Shown here piece by piece: positions 1 through 7,333 of a DNA stretch of 64,000 nt. The notes under the pieces were generated by a model. That model was not told where the DNA came from. It did not search any database and saw nothing but the letters and a program-made list of their open reading frames with translations. Origin of the DNA: JAJXXT01 sp963764465 (lineage in GTDB: Bacteria; Pseudomonadota; Alphaproteobacteria; Acetobacterales; Acetobacteraceae); assembly GCA_963764465.1 (NCBI GenBank), contig CAVXSO010000004.1, forward strand, positions 62,001 to 126,000. Direction: 5' to 3'. The position numbers and the translations under genes were made by a program. How positions within the stretch are numbered: the stretch's first letter is position 1; every line of letters starts with the position of its first letter.

Positions 1-182
1 GTGAAGCTGGAGAGCGACAGCTCGCAGACATCGAACGGCTCGTGGCGGAAGGCGCGGAAGAAGATCTCCTCCGGCTCCAGCAGCATGAAGACGGGGTCGG
101 CGCCGTCGATCGGCACGTCGCCATCGACCAGCGGGCGGATGCGGTCGTAGTTGCCGACCGCGATCGAGACCGGAATGCGCAT
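1..182 (-). CDS. 4,5-dihydroxyphthalate decarboxylase-like / solute-binding-fold protein, N-terminal part
   Basis: Only the first 60 codons are inside the window; the rest lies beyond the left edge. The protein opens MRIPVSIAVGNYDRIRPL and continues with DVPIDGADPVFMLLEPEEIF and FDVCELSLSS. This pattern is typical of the periplasmic-binding-protein-fold family annotated as 4,5-dihydroxyphthalate decarboxylase or as an ABC substrate-binding-like protein. The start is 8 bp downstream of the livF stop, so it is probably the last visible gene of the minus-strand Liv operon. A decarboxylase role would suit an aromatic-acid pathway with the Rieske oxygenase nearby, but many family members have no proven activity. 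Family assignment is fairly sure; substrate is unknown. Confidence 0.7.
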   Translation of the reverse strand, partial: MRIPVSIAVGNYDRIRPLVDGDVPIDGADPVFMLLEPEEIFFRAFRHEPFDVCELSLSSF

Positions 183-190
183 CGTTCTTC

Positions 191-988
191 CTATGCCAGA
201 ATTTCCCTGAGCCGAGCGGCCATCGCCGCGCGCCGTGCCTCCTGCACCGGCGACAGCGTGCCCGCGTCGCCGGCGCCGAGATAGCGCTCCACCACCTCCG
301 GCCGGCCCAGCAGGTCCGGGCCGCGCAGCGCGATCCGCCCGCCCTCGATCACCAGCCCCTCGTCGGCCAGCGCCAGGGCCGCCCGCGCATTCTGTTCCGC
401 CAACAGAACGGCAACACCCGCCTCGCGCAGCGCCGTTACCGCGGCGAACACGTCCCCCACCAGCAGCGGCGAGAGGCCGAGCGAGGGTTCATCCAGCAGC
501 AGTACCCGCGGGCGGGACATCAGCGCGCGCGCGATCGCAAGCATCTGCTGCTGCCCGCCGGAAAGATTGCCCGCGGGCTCTGCCAGCCGCCCGGCCAGCG
601 CCGGAAACCGGGCCAGAGCCTCGTCCATCCGCGCCCGCATGCCCGCCTCGCCGAGCTCGCGCCGTATCCCGTGCGCGCCGAGCCGCAGATTGTCCCCGAT
701 CGAGAGCGTGGCGAAGACCTGCCGCCCCTCCGGCACATGCGCGAGCCCCAGCGCCAGCCGCCGCGCGGCCGTGGCGCGGGAGGCATCCTGCCCGCCGATC
801 GCGATCCGCCCACGTGCGGGCAACAGCCCGGAGAGCGCGCGGGCCAGCGTGGACTTGCCCGCGCCGTTCGCCCCTACCAGCGCCACCACCTGGCCCGGCG
901 ACACGCTGAAGGTAATCCCCGCCAGCACATCGCCGGTGCCATAGCCGGCGGCGAGGTCCTCCACCTCCAGCATCGGCGAGCCGCTCAT
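191..988 (-). CDS. livF: branched-chain amino acid-type ABC transporter ATP-binding protein LivF
   Basis: 265 residues, the second cytoplasmic ATPase of a Liv-type (HAAT family) importer. Walker A GANGAGKST is at residues 39-47, followed by the signature LSGGQQQML and Walker B RVLLLDEPSLGL. The PEGRQVFATLSIGDNL segment is characteristic of LivF. The chosen start, MSGSPMLEVE, overlaps the livG stop by 4 bp (ATGA), which argues against the longer upstream reading. A tail of about 25 residues after the usual YLG end (GTLSPVQEARRAAMAARL) is longer than in most LivF proteins. The transported compound cannot be read from the ATPase; Liv-type importers also carry aromatic acids and amides. Confidence 0.92.
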   Translation of the reverse strand: MSGSPMLEVEDLAAGYGTGDVLAGITFSVSPGQVVALVGANGAGKSTLARALSGLLPARGRIAIGGQDASRATAARRLALGLAHVPEGRQVFATLSIGDNLRLGAHGIRRELGEAGMRARMDEALARFPALAGRLAEPAGNLSGGQQQMLAIARALMSRPRVLLLDEPSLGLSPLLVGDVFAAVTALREAGVAVLLAEQNARAALALADEGLVIEGGRIALRGPDLLGRPEVVERYLGAGDAGTLSPVQEARRAAMAARLREILA

Positions 989-1737
989 GCCGCCCCCAGA
1001 TAGGCTTCGATCACGCGCGGATCGCGCGCCACATTGCGCGGCGAACCGGCGGCGATGGAACGGCCAAGATCCAGCACCACCGCGGCATCCGCATGCGCCA
1101 TCACCAGCGACATGTTGTGCTCGACGATCAGGGTGGAAACGCCGGCGTCGCGGGCCGCCGCCAGCAGCTCGGCCAGTTCTTCCGTCTCCGCATCGTTGAG
1201 CCCCGCGGCCGGCTCGTCGAGCAGCAGCAGTCGTGGCCGCGCCATCAGCGCGCGGCACAGCTCCAGCAGTTTCTGCGCGCCCATCGGCAGGTCGGCCGCG
1301 GGCCGCTCGCTGAACCGCGCAAGGCCGGCAAGCTCCAGCAACGCCAGTGCCCGCAACCGGTTCGCCCGCTCCTCCGCCCCCGCGAGGCGCAGCACCTGGC
1401 GCAGCGTGCCGCGCCGCAGCAGCCGATGCCCACCCGCCTCCACGTTCTCGAGCGCGGTCATGCCCGGAAAGACGCGCGCGGTCTGGAAGGTGCGGATCAG
1501 CCCGCGCCGCGCAATGGCGACGGGCGCGAGCCCGGTCACGTCCTCGCCGAACAGCTTCACGCGGCCAGTGTCCGGTGCCACGACGCCGGTGATGAGGTTG
1601 AACAGCGTCGTCTTGCCGGCGCCGTTGGGGCCGATCAGCGCTGTGAGCGAGCCCTCCGCGACGGCAAAGCTCACCTCCGCGACGGCCGCGACGCCGCCGA
1701 AACGACGCGACAGGCCCGCAACTTCCAGCGCGTTCAC
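985..1737 (-). CDS. livG: branched-chain amino acid-type ABC transporter ATP-binding protein LivG
   Basis: 250 residues. Walker A GPNGAGKTT is at residues 36-44, Walker B is RLLLLDEPAAGL, and the H-loop lies in LIVEHNMSLV. RRGLIRTFQTARVFPGMT is the typical LivG segment after the Q-loop. The signature reads LPMGAQKLLELCRAL, a divergent form of the usual LPYGxQRxLEIARAL: the G-Q core is kept but the neighbouring residues differ. The start is GTG at 1737, overlapping the permease stop (GTGA); no better start lies close by. It should pair with LivF on the fused LivHM permease. Confidence 0.92.
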   Translation of the reverse strand: MNALEVAGLSRRFGGVAAVAEVSFAVAEGSLTALIGPNGAGKTTLFNLITGVVAPDTGRVKLFGEDVTGLAPVAIARRGLIRTFQTARVFPGMTALENVEAGGHRLLRRGTLRQVLRLAGAEERANRLRALALLELAGLARFSERPAADLPMGAQKLLELCRALMARPRLLLLDEPAAGLNDAETEELAELLAAARDAGVSTLIVEHNMSLVMAHADAAVVLDLGRSIAAGSPRNVARDPRVIEAYLGAA

Positions 1738-3566
1738 GCCCGCACTCGCAACGCCCGGCCCAGCACGCCCTCCGGCAGGAAGCGGAAGATCAGCACCAGG
1801 ATCAGTCCCTCGCCGAGGATCTTCGCATCCGCCAGAGGCTGCGCCAGAGTCGGCAGCAGCGTGATCGCGATGGCGCCGAGCACACCGCCCGCCAGCGTGC
1901 CTTCGCCGCCCAGCACGAGCATCGCGATCAGTTCGAAGGAATGCGGCGTCGCGACCATCTCCGGCGAGAGGAAACGCAACTGCGCAGCATACAGCGCGCC
2001 GGCCAGCGCGCCCAGCGCCGCGCAGATCATGAAGCCGAGCGTGCGGTGCCAGCCGACCTCGATGCCGAGTGCGGCGGCCGCCATCTCGTCGGTGCGGATC
2101 GCCTTCAGCGCGCGGCCGAACCCCGCTTGCAGCGCCCCGGAGAGCAGTGCCAGCACCAGGGCCAGCAGGAGGAAGGCCAGCCAGTACGCCCTGGCAACGG
2201 AATCGAACGTGAAGCCAAAGGCTGCCGCGTTGGGAATGCCGACGAGGCCCGAGGGCCCGCCGGTCACACCGCCGAGCCCCACGGTGAAGCTGTCCACCAG
2301 CAGGCCGAAGGCAAGGGTGGCCAGCGCCAGGTAGCCGCCGCGCAGCCGCCCCGTGGCCATCGCCAGCACCGCGGCGCAGGCGGCGGCCATCACCATGGCG
2401 CCAAGCGTCGCGAGCGGGAAGGGCAGGCCCGCGCGCATCACCAGCAGGCTCGCGCCATACCCCCCGATTGCCATGAACCCAGCCTGGCCGAGATTGACCT
2501 GCCCACCGTAGCCCATCAGCACGTCGAGCCCGACGACCGCGATGGCAAGTGTCAGCGACAGCGTGAGCGACGTCAGCAAGCCGGTGCCCGCCCAGGCCGG
2601 CGCGGCTGCCAGCACCAGGGTGCCGAGCGCCACGGTGGTGGTGCCCGCGCGGCCGAAGCGCAACGTCGCGCGCGCCACCCTCGCCTCGGCGCGCACATCG
2701 CTGCGCCGCTGAGCGGTCGTGAACAGCCCCTGCGGGCGGAACAGCAGCACGGCCAGCAGCAGCACCAGCGCCACCGCGTTGGCAAACAGCGTCGAGACAT
2801 AGCCGGCGCCCAGCTGCTCCGCGACGCCGAGGAACAACCCGCCCGCGATGGCCCCGCCCAGCGATTGCAACCCGCCAATCGCTACCGTCATGAAACCCGC
2901 ATTGGTGAAGAATCGCCCGGTATCGAACTGGATCGAGATCAGCGGTGCCACCGCGATGCCACCCACCGCGCCAACGCAGGCGGCGAGCGTGAAGGAGAGC
3001 CGCGAGAGGCCCGCGACGTCGATGCCCATCAGCCTTGCCGCCAGCGGGTTCTCGGCCGAGGCGAGCATCGCACGGCCGAGCGCGGTGCGCGCGAACGCGG
3101 CACGTGTCCCGAGCAGAATCGCAACCGCCACGCCGGCAATCCAGAAACCCTGTGTCGGCACCATCAGTCCCAGCAGGTGCACCGGGCGTTCGCCGGAAAA
3201 GCTCGGCGCCGCATAGGGATCGGAACCCCAGATCAGCAGCGCGAGCCCGTCGATCAACGTCATCATGCCGGCGGTGAGCATCAGCATGCCGGAGTTCGGC
3301 AATCGTGTCAGTGCCGGCACGAACACGACGGCACCCAGCGCCGCGCCAAAGACCGTCGTGGCAGCAATGCCCACCAGCGCCGCGACGGGCCACGCCCAGC
3401 CGGCGGTCGCGAGCGAGGTGTAGATCAGCGCGCCCAGCACCGCGAAGCCACCCTGGGCGAGGTTGATCACCCCGGTGCCGCGCCAGACCAGCGACAGGCC
3501 CAGCGCCAGCAGCGCGAAGACGCCGCCCTGGAGCAGGCCGCCGAGAATCGTCTCGGCAGCCTGCAT
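1734..3566 (-). CDS. fused LivH-LivM branched-chain ABC transporter permease
   Basis: 610 residues, about twice the length of one Liv permease. Residues 1 to about 290 are LivH-like, opening ETILGGLLQGGVFALLALGL and containing GVINLAQGGFAVLGA. Residues from about 320 are LivM-like, with YGGQVNLGQAGFMAIGGYGA, GGYLALATLAFGLLV and a C-terminal MLVLGGEGTLAGGVLGA. A short charged linker around LRFGRAGTT joins the halves. Both halves are rich in hydrophobic helices, consistent with an inner-membrane channel. It begins 31 bp after livK and overlaps livG by 4 bp. Liv permeases are usually two genes; single-chain fusions are known but uncommon. Confidence 0.9.
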   Translation of the reverse strand: MQAAETILGGLLQGGVFALLALGLSLVWRGTGVINLAQGGFAVLGALIYTSLATAGWAWPVAALVGIAATTVFGAALGAVVFVPALTRLPNSGMLMLTAGMMTLIDGLALLIWGSDPYAAPSFSGERPVHLLGLMVPTQGFWIAGVAVAILLGTRAAFARTALGRAMLASAENPLAARLMGIDVAGLSRLSFTLAACVGAVGGIAVAPLISIQFDTGRFFTNAGFMTVAIGGLQSLGGAIAGGLFLGVAEQLGAGYVSTLFANAVALVLLLAVLLFRPQGLFTTAQRRSDVRAEARVARATLRFGRAGTTTVALGTLVLAAAPAWAGTGLLTSLTLSLTLAIAVVGLDVLMGYGGQVNLGQAGFMAIGGYGASLLVMRAGLPFPLATLGAMVMAAACAAVLAMATGRLRGGYLALATLAFGLLVDSFTVGLGGVTGGPSGLVGIPNAAAFGFTFDSVARAYWLAFLLLALVLALLSGALQAGFGRALKAIRTDEMAAAALGIEVGWHRTLGFMICAALGALAGALYAAQLRFLSPEMVATPHSFELIAMLVLGGEGTLAGGVLGAIAITLLPTLAQPLADAKILGEGLILVLIFRFLPEGVLGRALRVRA

Positions 3567-3597
3567 CAGGCGAGGCGCGCTGGATGTTCCGCCAGCG

Positions 3598-4755
3598 TCA
3601 CGGCAGCGGCGCGCCGCCCGGCGAGCTCACCGGCACCCAGTAGCCCGTCTTCGCATCCCAGCGGCTCACAATGGCGGAACTGGCGTCAAGTCCGCGCTGC
3701 GGCAACTTCGCGAAATCGTAGACGCCGTCCACACCCGCACCCTTGTGGCTGGCAAGCCAGGTGCGCATCTCCGCCGCCGTCGCCTTGGTGCCTAGCGCGC
3801 GCAGCCCCGCGACCACGACCTGCGCCGGATCCCAGGCGAGCGCGGCGGCGACGTCGGGCTTCTTTCCCGCAGCCTTGTAGGCCGCGGCGAACGCTTCCTG
3901 CGCCTTGCGCACGTCTGGGTCCTTCACGGCCGGGCCACCGAGCGCCACCCACTGCGCAGAGGGAAAGTAGAGCTGCCGGGGCAGGAAGCTCGCATAGCGC
4001 TGCATCTGCGCGAGCGTCATGTTGCCGTCGGTCGTGCCCGTCGGCACGTCGATGCCGGCCTGCGTCAGACCCTTGAAGATGGTGGCGATCGGTGCGCCCG
4101 TGCTCCAGGCAATGATGGCCTGCGGCTTGGCCGCCGCGATCGTGCCCATCTGTGCCGCCACCGAAACATCGGTCGGGTTGAAATGCGGGTGGGCGACCAC
4201 CTGCACCGCCTTGTTGGCGGGGTCGGCGAGGATCTCCGCGAGCCCCTTGTCCGCGTCCTGCCCCGTCGCGTCGGAGCTGGTAATGATCGCGATCCGTGTC
4301 CACCCCTTGCCACGGTAATATGCGATCAGCGCGCGGGCGAGATCGAATGTCGAGACGGAGGAGGTGAAGACATAGCTGCCCGCCGCCGGATGGATGCCGG
4401 GGGAGAAGCAGTAGTCGACCGGGCCATTGGTCATCAGCGGCGCGATTGCGTTGCACATGGCGACGATGGAGGAGCCCATCAATACCGCGGGGCGCTCGGG
4501 CAGAATGCGGCTTGCCAGCTGCACCGTCACCTGCGGGTTGGACTGGTCGTCATGGAAGACGAAATGCACCGGCGTGCCATGGATTCCACCGCTGGCATTG
4601 ACCTGTTTCTCGACCAGCTCGATCGCGGTCTTCTCCGCCGAGCCGAGAAAGGAGGCCGGCCCCGTCACCGGCAGGATCACGTTGATGTCATAGTTCGCGG
4701 CCGCTGCCACGCCGGGCAACGCCAGCGCCAGCATACCTGCCAGTAATGTCTTCAT
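3598..4755 (-). CDS. ABC transporter substrate-binding protein, LivK-like (periplasmic binding protein type 1)
   Basis: 385 residues with a clear signal peptide (MKTLLAGMLALALPGVAAAA). The mature protein begins NYDINVILPVTGPASFLGSA, the usual start of a LivK/HAAT solute-binding lobe, followed by ELVEKQVNASGGIHGTPV and FVFHDDQSNPQVTVQLA. The start at 4755 was chosen because a strong ribosome site (GGGGGAGG) lies just upstream and the signal peptide begins there; a longer reading frame adds only low-quality sequence. It is encoded directly before the permease. The ligand is not evident: the amino-acid pocket residues cannot be assigned confidently by eye, and the operon context suggests an aromatic acid or amide rather than leucine. 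Confidence 0.88.
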   Translation of the reverse strand: MKTLLAGMLALALPGVAAAANYDINVILPVTGPASFLGSAEKTAIELVEKQVNASGGIHGTPVHFVFHDDQSNPQVTVQLASRILPERPAVLMGSSIVAMCNAIAPLMTNGPVDYCFSPGIHPAAGSYVFTSSVSTFDLARALIAYYRGKGWTRIAIITSSDATGQDADKGLAEILADPANKAVQVVAHPHFNPTDVSVAAQMGTIAAAKPQAIIAWSTGAPIATIFKGLTQAGIDVPTGTTDGNMTLAQMQRYASFLPRQLYFPSAQWVALGGPAVKDPDVRKAQEAFAAAYKAAGKKPDVAAALAWDPAQVVVAGLRALGTKATAAEMRTWLASHKGAGVDGVYDFAKLPQRGLDASSAIVSRWDAKTGYWVPVSSPGGAPLP

Positions 4756-4780
4756 CGCCTCCCCCTTTGTTGTACTCTCG

Positions 4781-5551
4781 TTACGACCACGCCTCGCTGC
4801 ACCAAAGCGCCCAGGGCCGGTGCAGTTGTCCATCGTTCATTGCCGCGGCCGCCTTCGCCTCGGCCGGGGTAAGATAGACCGGCTCCGCCCCCGCCGCCGC
4901 GGCCATGCCGATCGCCTCGCATTGCAGCCTGGCATTCGCTTCCGTGTAGAGCGCACGATAAACCGCCTGGCGCACATTGGCCGCCGCAATGGTCGCGCCA
5001 TGCCCGCGCATCACCACCACGGCATCCTGCCCCAGCCGCGCCGCCAGTGCATGGCCGAGCGCCCTGCTGCGGATCAGAAGATCCGTGCCGTCGCCGCCCG
5101 CCTCGCGAATCTCGAACACGGGCGCGGCGCCGCCCATGAAGCCGCACATGTGGAACACTGGCCGCAGTGCCACGCCCGGCACCAGCCCAAACGGAATCAC
5201 CGAGGGCGAGTGCGTATGGACCACCGCCATCACGTCCGGTCGCGTGCGGAAGATTTCGCCATGGATGAACCGCTCGAGATAGGCCGGCCGCGTGTCGCCA
5301 ACCGGCTCTGAGTCGGCATCGAACTCCAGGATATCGTCCGCCGCCACCAGCGCCGGCGCCAGGTTGCGCGCGAGGAGAAAATGGTCCGGCCGCGCGGGGT
5401 GCCGCGCGCTGATATGACCAAACGCGTCCACAACGCCGAAGCGATAAAGGATGCGGTTCGCGTCCACCAGGTCGGCGATGAGTTGCGCACCGGCGTCGGC
5501 AAGCCGGGCCGGTATTGCCACGGCGGCATCACGGTCCTTCATCGCCGGCAC
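4781..5551 (-). CDS. class II aldolase/adducin family protein
   Basis: 256 residues. The family's metal-binding histidines appear as VVHTHSPSVI and VVMRGHGATI, with the upstream GHISARHPARPDHFLLARN segment. Members are zinc enzymes that cleave or decarboxylate hydroxy acids or sugar phosphates; in aromatic-acid clusters they are often annotated as decarboxylases. GTG at 5551 (reading MPAMKDRD) sits about 4 nt after GGGAGG, while the ATG three codons later is further away, so the GTG is preferred but the ATG is possible. It lies 25 bp before livK and 27 bp after the MarR gene. The exact substrate is unknown. Confidence 0.85.
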   Translation of the reverse strand: MPAMKDRDAAVAIPARLADAGAQLIADLVDANRILYRFGVVDAFGHISARHPARPDHFLLARNLAPALVAADDILEFDADSEPVGDTRPAYLERFIHGEIFRTRPDVMAVVHTHSPSVIPFGLVPGVALRPVFHMCGFMGGAAPVFEIREAGGDGTDLLIRSRALGHALAARLGQDAVVVMRGHGATIAAANVRQAVYRALYTEANARLQCEAIGMAAAAGAEPVYLTPAEAKAAAAMNDGQLHRPWALWCSEAWS

Positions 5552-5569
5552 CCTGCCTCCCTTGCTACG

Positions 5570-5583
5570 CTTAGGTGGCTAAG
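5570..5583. promoter_or_regulatory. CTTAG-GTGG-CTAAG inverted repeat, possible MarR operator
   Basis: A perfect 5-bp inverted repeat with a 4-bp spacer overlaps the stop codon of the MarR gene, just ahead of the aldolase gene. The same CTTAGG/CCTAAG core recurs on both sides of the divergent promoter at 7239-7318. CTTAG-type words should be uncommon in DNA this GC-rich. A link to the MarR protein is inferred only from proximity. Confidence 0.35.
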
Positions 5584-6079
5584 TCTCATCCGCCGCTGTT
5601 TCCGTCAAGCGCGCTTCATCGTTGGCGAGGTTCTCGATCATTCGCAGCAGGCCGCGCCGCATGGCCGCGATCTGGGCCGCGCTGCAACCGGCGGCGGCCG
5701 TAGCGTTCACTTCCTCGGCCAGCGGCACCAGCACGCTCTCGAGCGCGCGACCCTTCGGGGTGAGGTTCACGAAGACCTTGCGCCGGCTCTCGGCCCGGCG
5801 TTGCCGTCGCACCAGCCCAAGCCGCTCCATCTCCGTCAGCGCCGCGAACGCCGTCGGCTCGGAGAGGCCCGCGCGCAATGCGAGCTCGCGCTGCATCAAT
5901 CCATCTTCCACCCACAACACGCGCAGGAACATCCAGTGCCCGAACGCGATGCCGTGAGCCGCGAGCCGCACCGACAGCGCCTTGCCCAGCGCGCGTGCCG
6001 CATCGCGCACCAGATGCGCCAGCCGGTCGTCCGGCACCGTCAGGCGCCAGTGACGCAGGATCGCGTCAGCCTCGCTCAT
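5579..6079 (-). CDS. MarR family transcriptional regulator
   Basis: 166 residues, the usual MarR size. The winged-helix core is visible: QRELALRAGLSEPTAFAAL (recognition helix), MERLGLVRRQRRAESRRKVF (wing) and VNLTPKGRALESVL. MarR proteins are dimers that typically repress nearby catabolic genes until an aromatic or phenolic ligand binds. The start overlaps the oxidoreductase stop by 4 bp (ATGA), so the two are probably translated together from one mRNA. CTTAG-type repeats occur at its 3' end and in the 7.2-7.3 kb divergent promoter and could be its operators. The ligand cannot be deduced. Confidence 0.9.
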   Translation of the reverse strand: MSEADAILRHWRLTVPDDRLAHLVRDAARALGKALSVRLAAHGIAFGHWMFLRVLWVEDGLMQRELALRAGLSEPTAFAALTEMERLGLVRRQRRAESRRKVFVNLTPKGRALESVLVPLAEEVNATAAAGCSAAQIAAMRRGLLRMIENLANDEARLTETAADET

Positions 6080-7233
6080 GCCGCCACCTGATGATGCAGC
6101 GAAACATCACGGTTTTCGCCCGCGGATTGGAGCATCGCCAGGCACACTTCCAGCGTGGCTAATCCCCAGGCACCCGTTTGTGGCGGCATAATTCCATCGC
6201 GTATGGCGGCGGCAAATGCGTCCCAAACCTCGCGGCGTGGCGGTTCCGGCGGCGGCAGGCGCACGGCGTGGTGCTCGCCGTCAGCATATACCTCGATACG
6301 ATCTGGCAATAGGCGCAGATCCGCATGCTCGCAGCAGGCGAGCACGAATCCGAAATGCTCGTGCGCGGCCGGCGGGGCAGGGGAGGGCGACGCCGCGCCA
6401 TAGCCGCGAGCCTGGCGCAGCGCAATCTCGTCGGGAGTTGACGTCAGCGTCCGCCGCGCCGCGCCATAGGCCTCTGGGTCGCGTCGGTGCCCGGTCTCGC
6501 CGATCCAGTCCATCAGCATATCGGAATCGAAATGTGCATAGCCGCTGTAGACGAGGCTCGCATGGCAGGAACCGAAATCGATCAGCGCGGCGTAGGCACC
6601 TTCGGTCGGCCGCGTCCTGTCCCATGCCCCCGCATGGGCGCGAACGCTTCGCGCGAGGCCGCCCGCAAGCAGGCGCACGATATCCACCTGGTGCGGAGCC
6701 TGGTTGAAGAACACGCCGCCGCCCTTTGCCGTGTCCAGCTCCTCCGGCCGGCGCGGGCGGTAGAGAAAATCCGTACAGTTGAGCGCATGGATGGCCCGCA
6801 CAGGCCCATAGTCACCCGAGGCGATCAGCCGCCGCGCGGCGGCCACCGGCGCGTCCCAGCTATGGCTGTGGCCCACCAGCAGCGGCACCCCGGCGCGCCG
6901 TGCCGCCGCGACCATGGCGGCCGCGTCGGCGAGCGTCAGCGCCATCGGCTTCTCGACCAGAACCGGCTTTCCCGCCCCCAGCGCGGCAAGCACGTCCGCA
7001 ACATGGCACTGGTGCGGGGTTGCAACATAAACCGCCTCGACACGCGGGTCGGCGCACAACGAGGCAGCGGTCCCAAAGCCCGTGGCCCCGAATTCCTCGG
7101 TGAGCCTGGCGCGAGCCTCGGGCCGCGGGTCCGCTCCGGCCACGAGCGCAAAATCCGCGCGAGCCGCGAGCGCCGCGCGCATCATCGCGAAGCCGCGGCC
7201 CAACCCCACAACCCCAAGCCCGATACGTTCCAT
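6076..7233 (-). CDS. Gfo/Idh/MocA family oxidoreductase
   Basis: 385 residues. The N-terminal Rossmann fold opens MERIGLGVVGLGRGFAMMRA, and the family EKPMALTLADA motif follows, with the lysine that positions nicotinamide and substrate. A substrate-domain segment GGGVFFNQAPHQVDIVRLL carries the HxxD-like active-site pattern. Members reduce or oxidise sugars, inositols, biliverdin or, in some clusters, phthalate dihydrodiols (as in Pht4). It would be the first gene of the minus-strand Liv operon, diverging from the Rieske gene over a 100-bp gap. A dihydrodiol dehydrogenase role next to a Rieske oxygenase is attractive but only inferred. Confidence 0.85.
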   Translation of the reverse strand: MERIGLGVVGLGRGFAMMRAALAARADFALVAGADPRPEARARLTEEFGATGFGTAASLCADPRVEAVYVATPHQCHVADVLAALGAGKPVLVEKPMALTLADAAAMVAAARRAGVPLLVGHSHSWDAPVAAARRLIASGDYGPVRAIHALNCTDFLYRPRRPEELDTAKGGGVFFNQAPHQVDIVRLLAGGLARSVRAHAGAWDRTRPTEGAYAALIDFGSCHASLVYSGYAHFDSDMLMDWIGETGHRRDPEAYGAARRTLTSTPDEIALRQARGYGAASPSPAPPAAHEHFGFVLACCEHADLRLLPDRIEVYADGEHHAVRLPPPEPPRREVWDAFAAAIRDGIMPPQTGAWGLATLEVCLAMLQSAGENRDVSLHHQVAA

Positions 7234-7238
7234 CGCCC

Positions 7239-7318
7239 GATCTTAGGAACCGAAGCCAGCGCCCGGCAACAGGCTGGACACCCTCGGGTGACTGACATAA
7301 ACTTCGAGACCTAAGATC
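7239..7318. promoter_or_regulatory. divergent promoter region flanked by 9-bp inverted repeat GATCTTAGG / CCTAAGATC
   Basis: The 100-bp gap between the divergent oxidoreductase and Rieske genes carries GATCTTAGG at 7239-7247, beside one start codon, and its exact reverse complement at 7310-7318, 15 bp before the other. They share the CTTAGG core with the repeat at 5570-5583. This looks like two operator half-regions controlling both transcripts, most likely through the MarR protein. No convincing -35/-10 pair was identified. Confidence 0.4.
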
Positions 7319-7333
7319 CAAGGGGAGACGTTC

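Noticed and set aside
1941..4076. 711-codon plus-strand frame across the Liv permease and binding-protein genes
   Set aside because: The minus strand carries the real LivHM and LivK motifs; the plus frame is Arg/Gln/His-rich shadow sequence.
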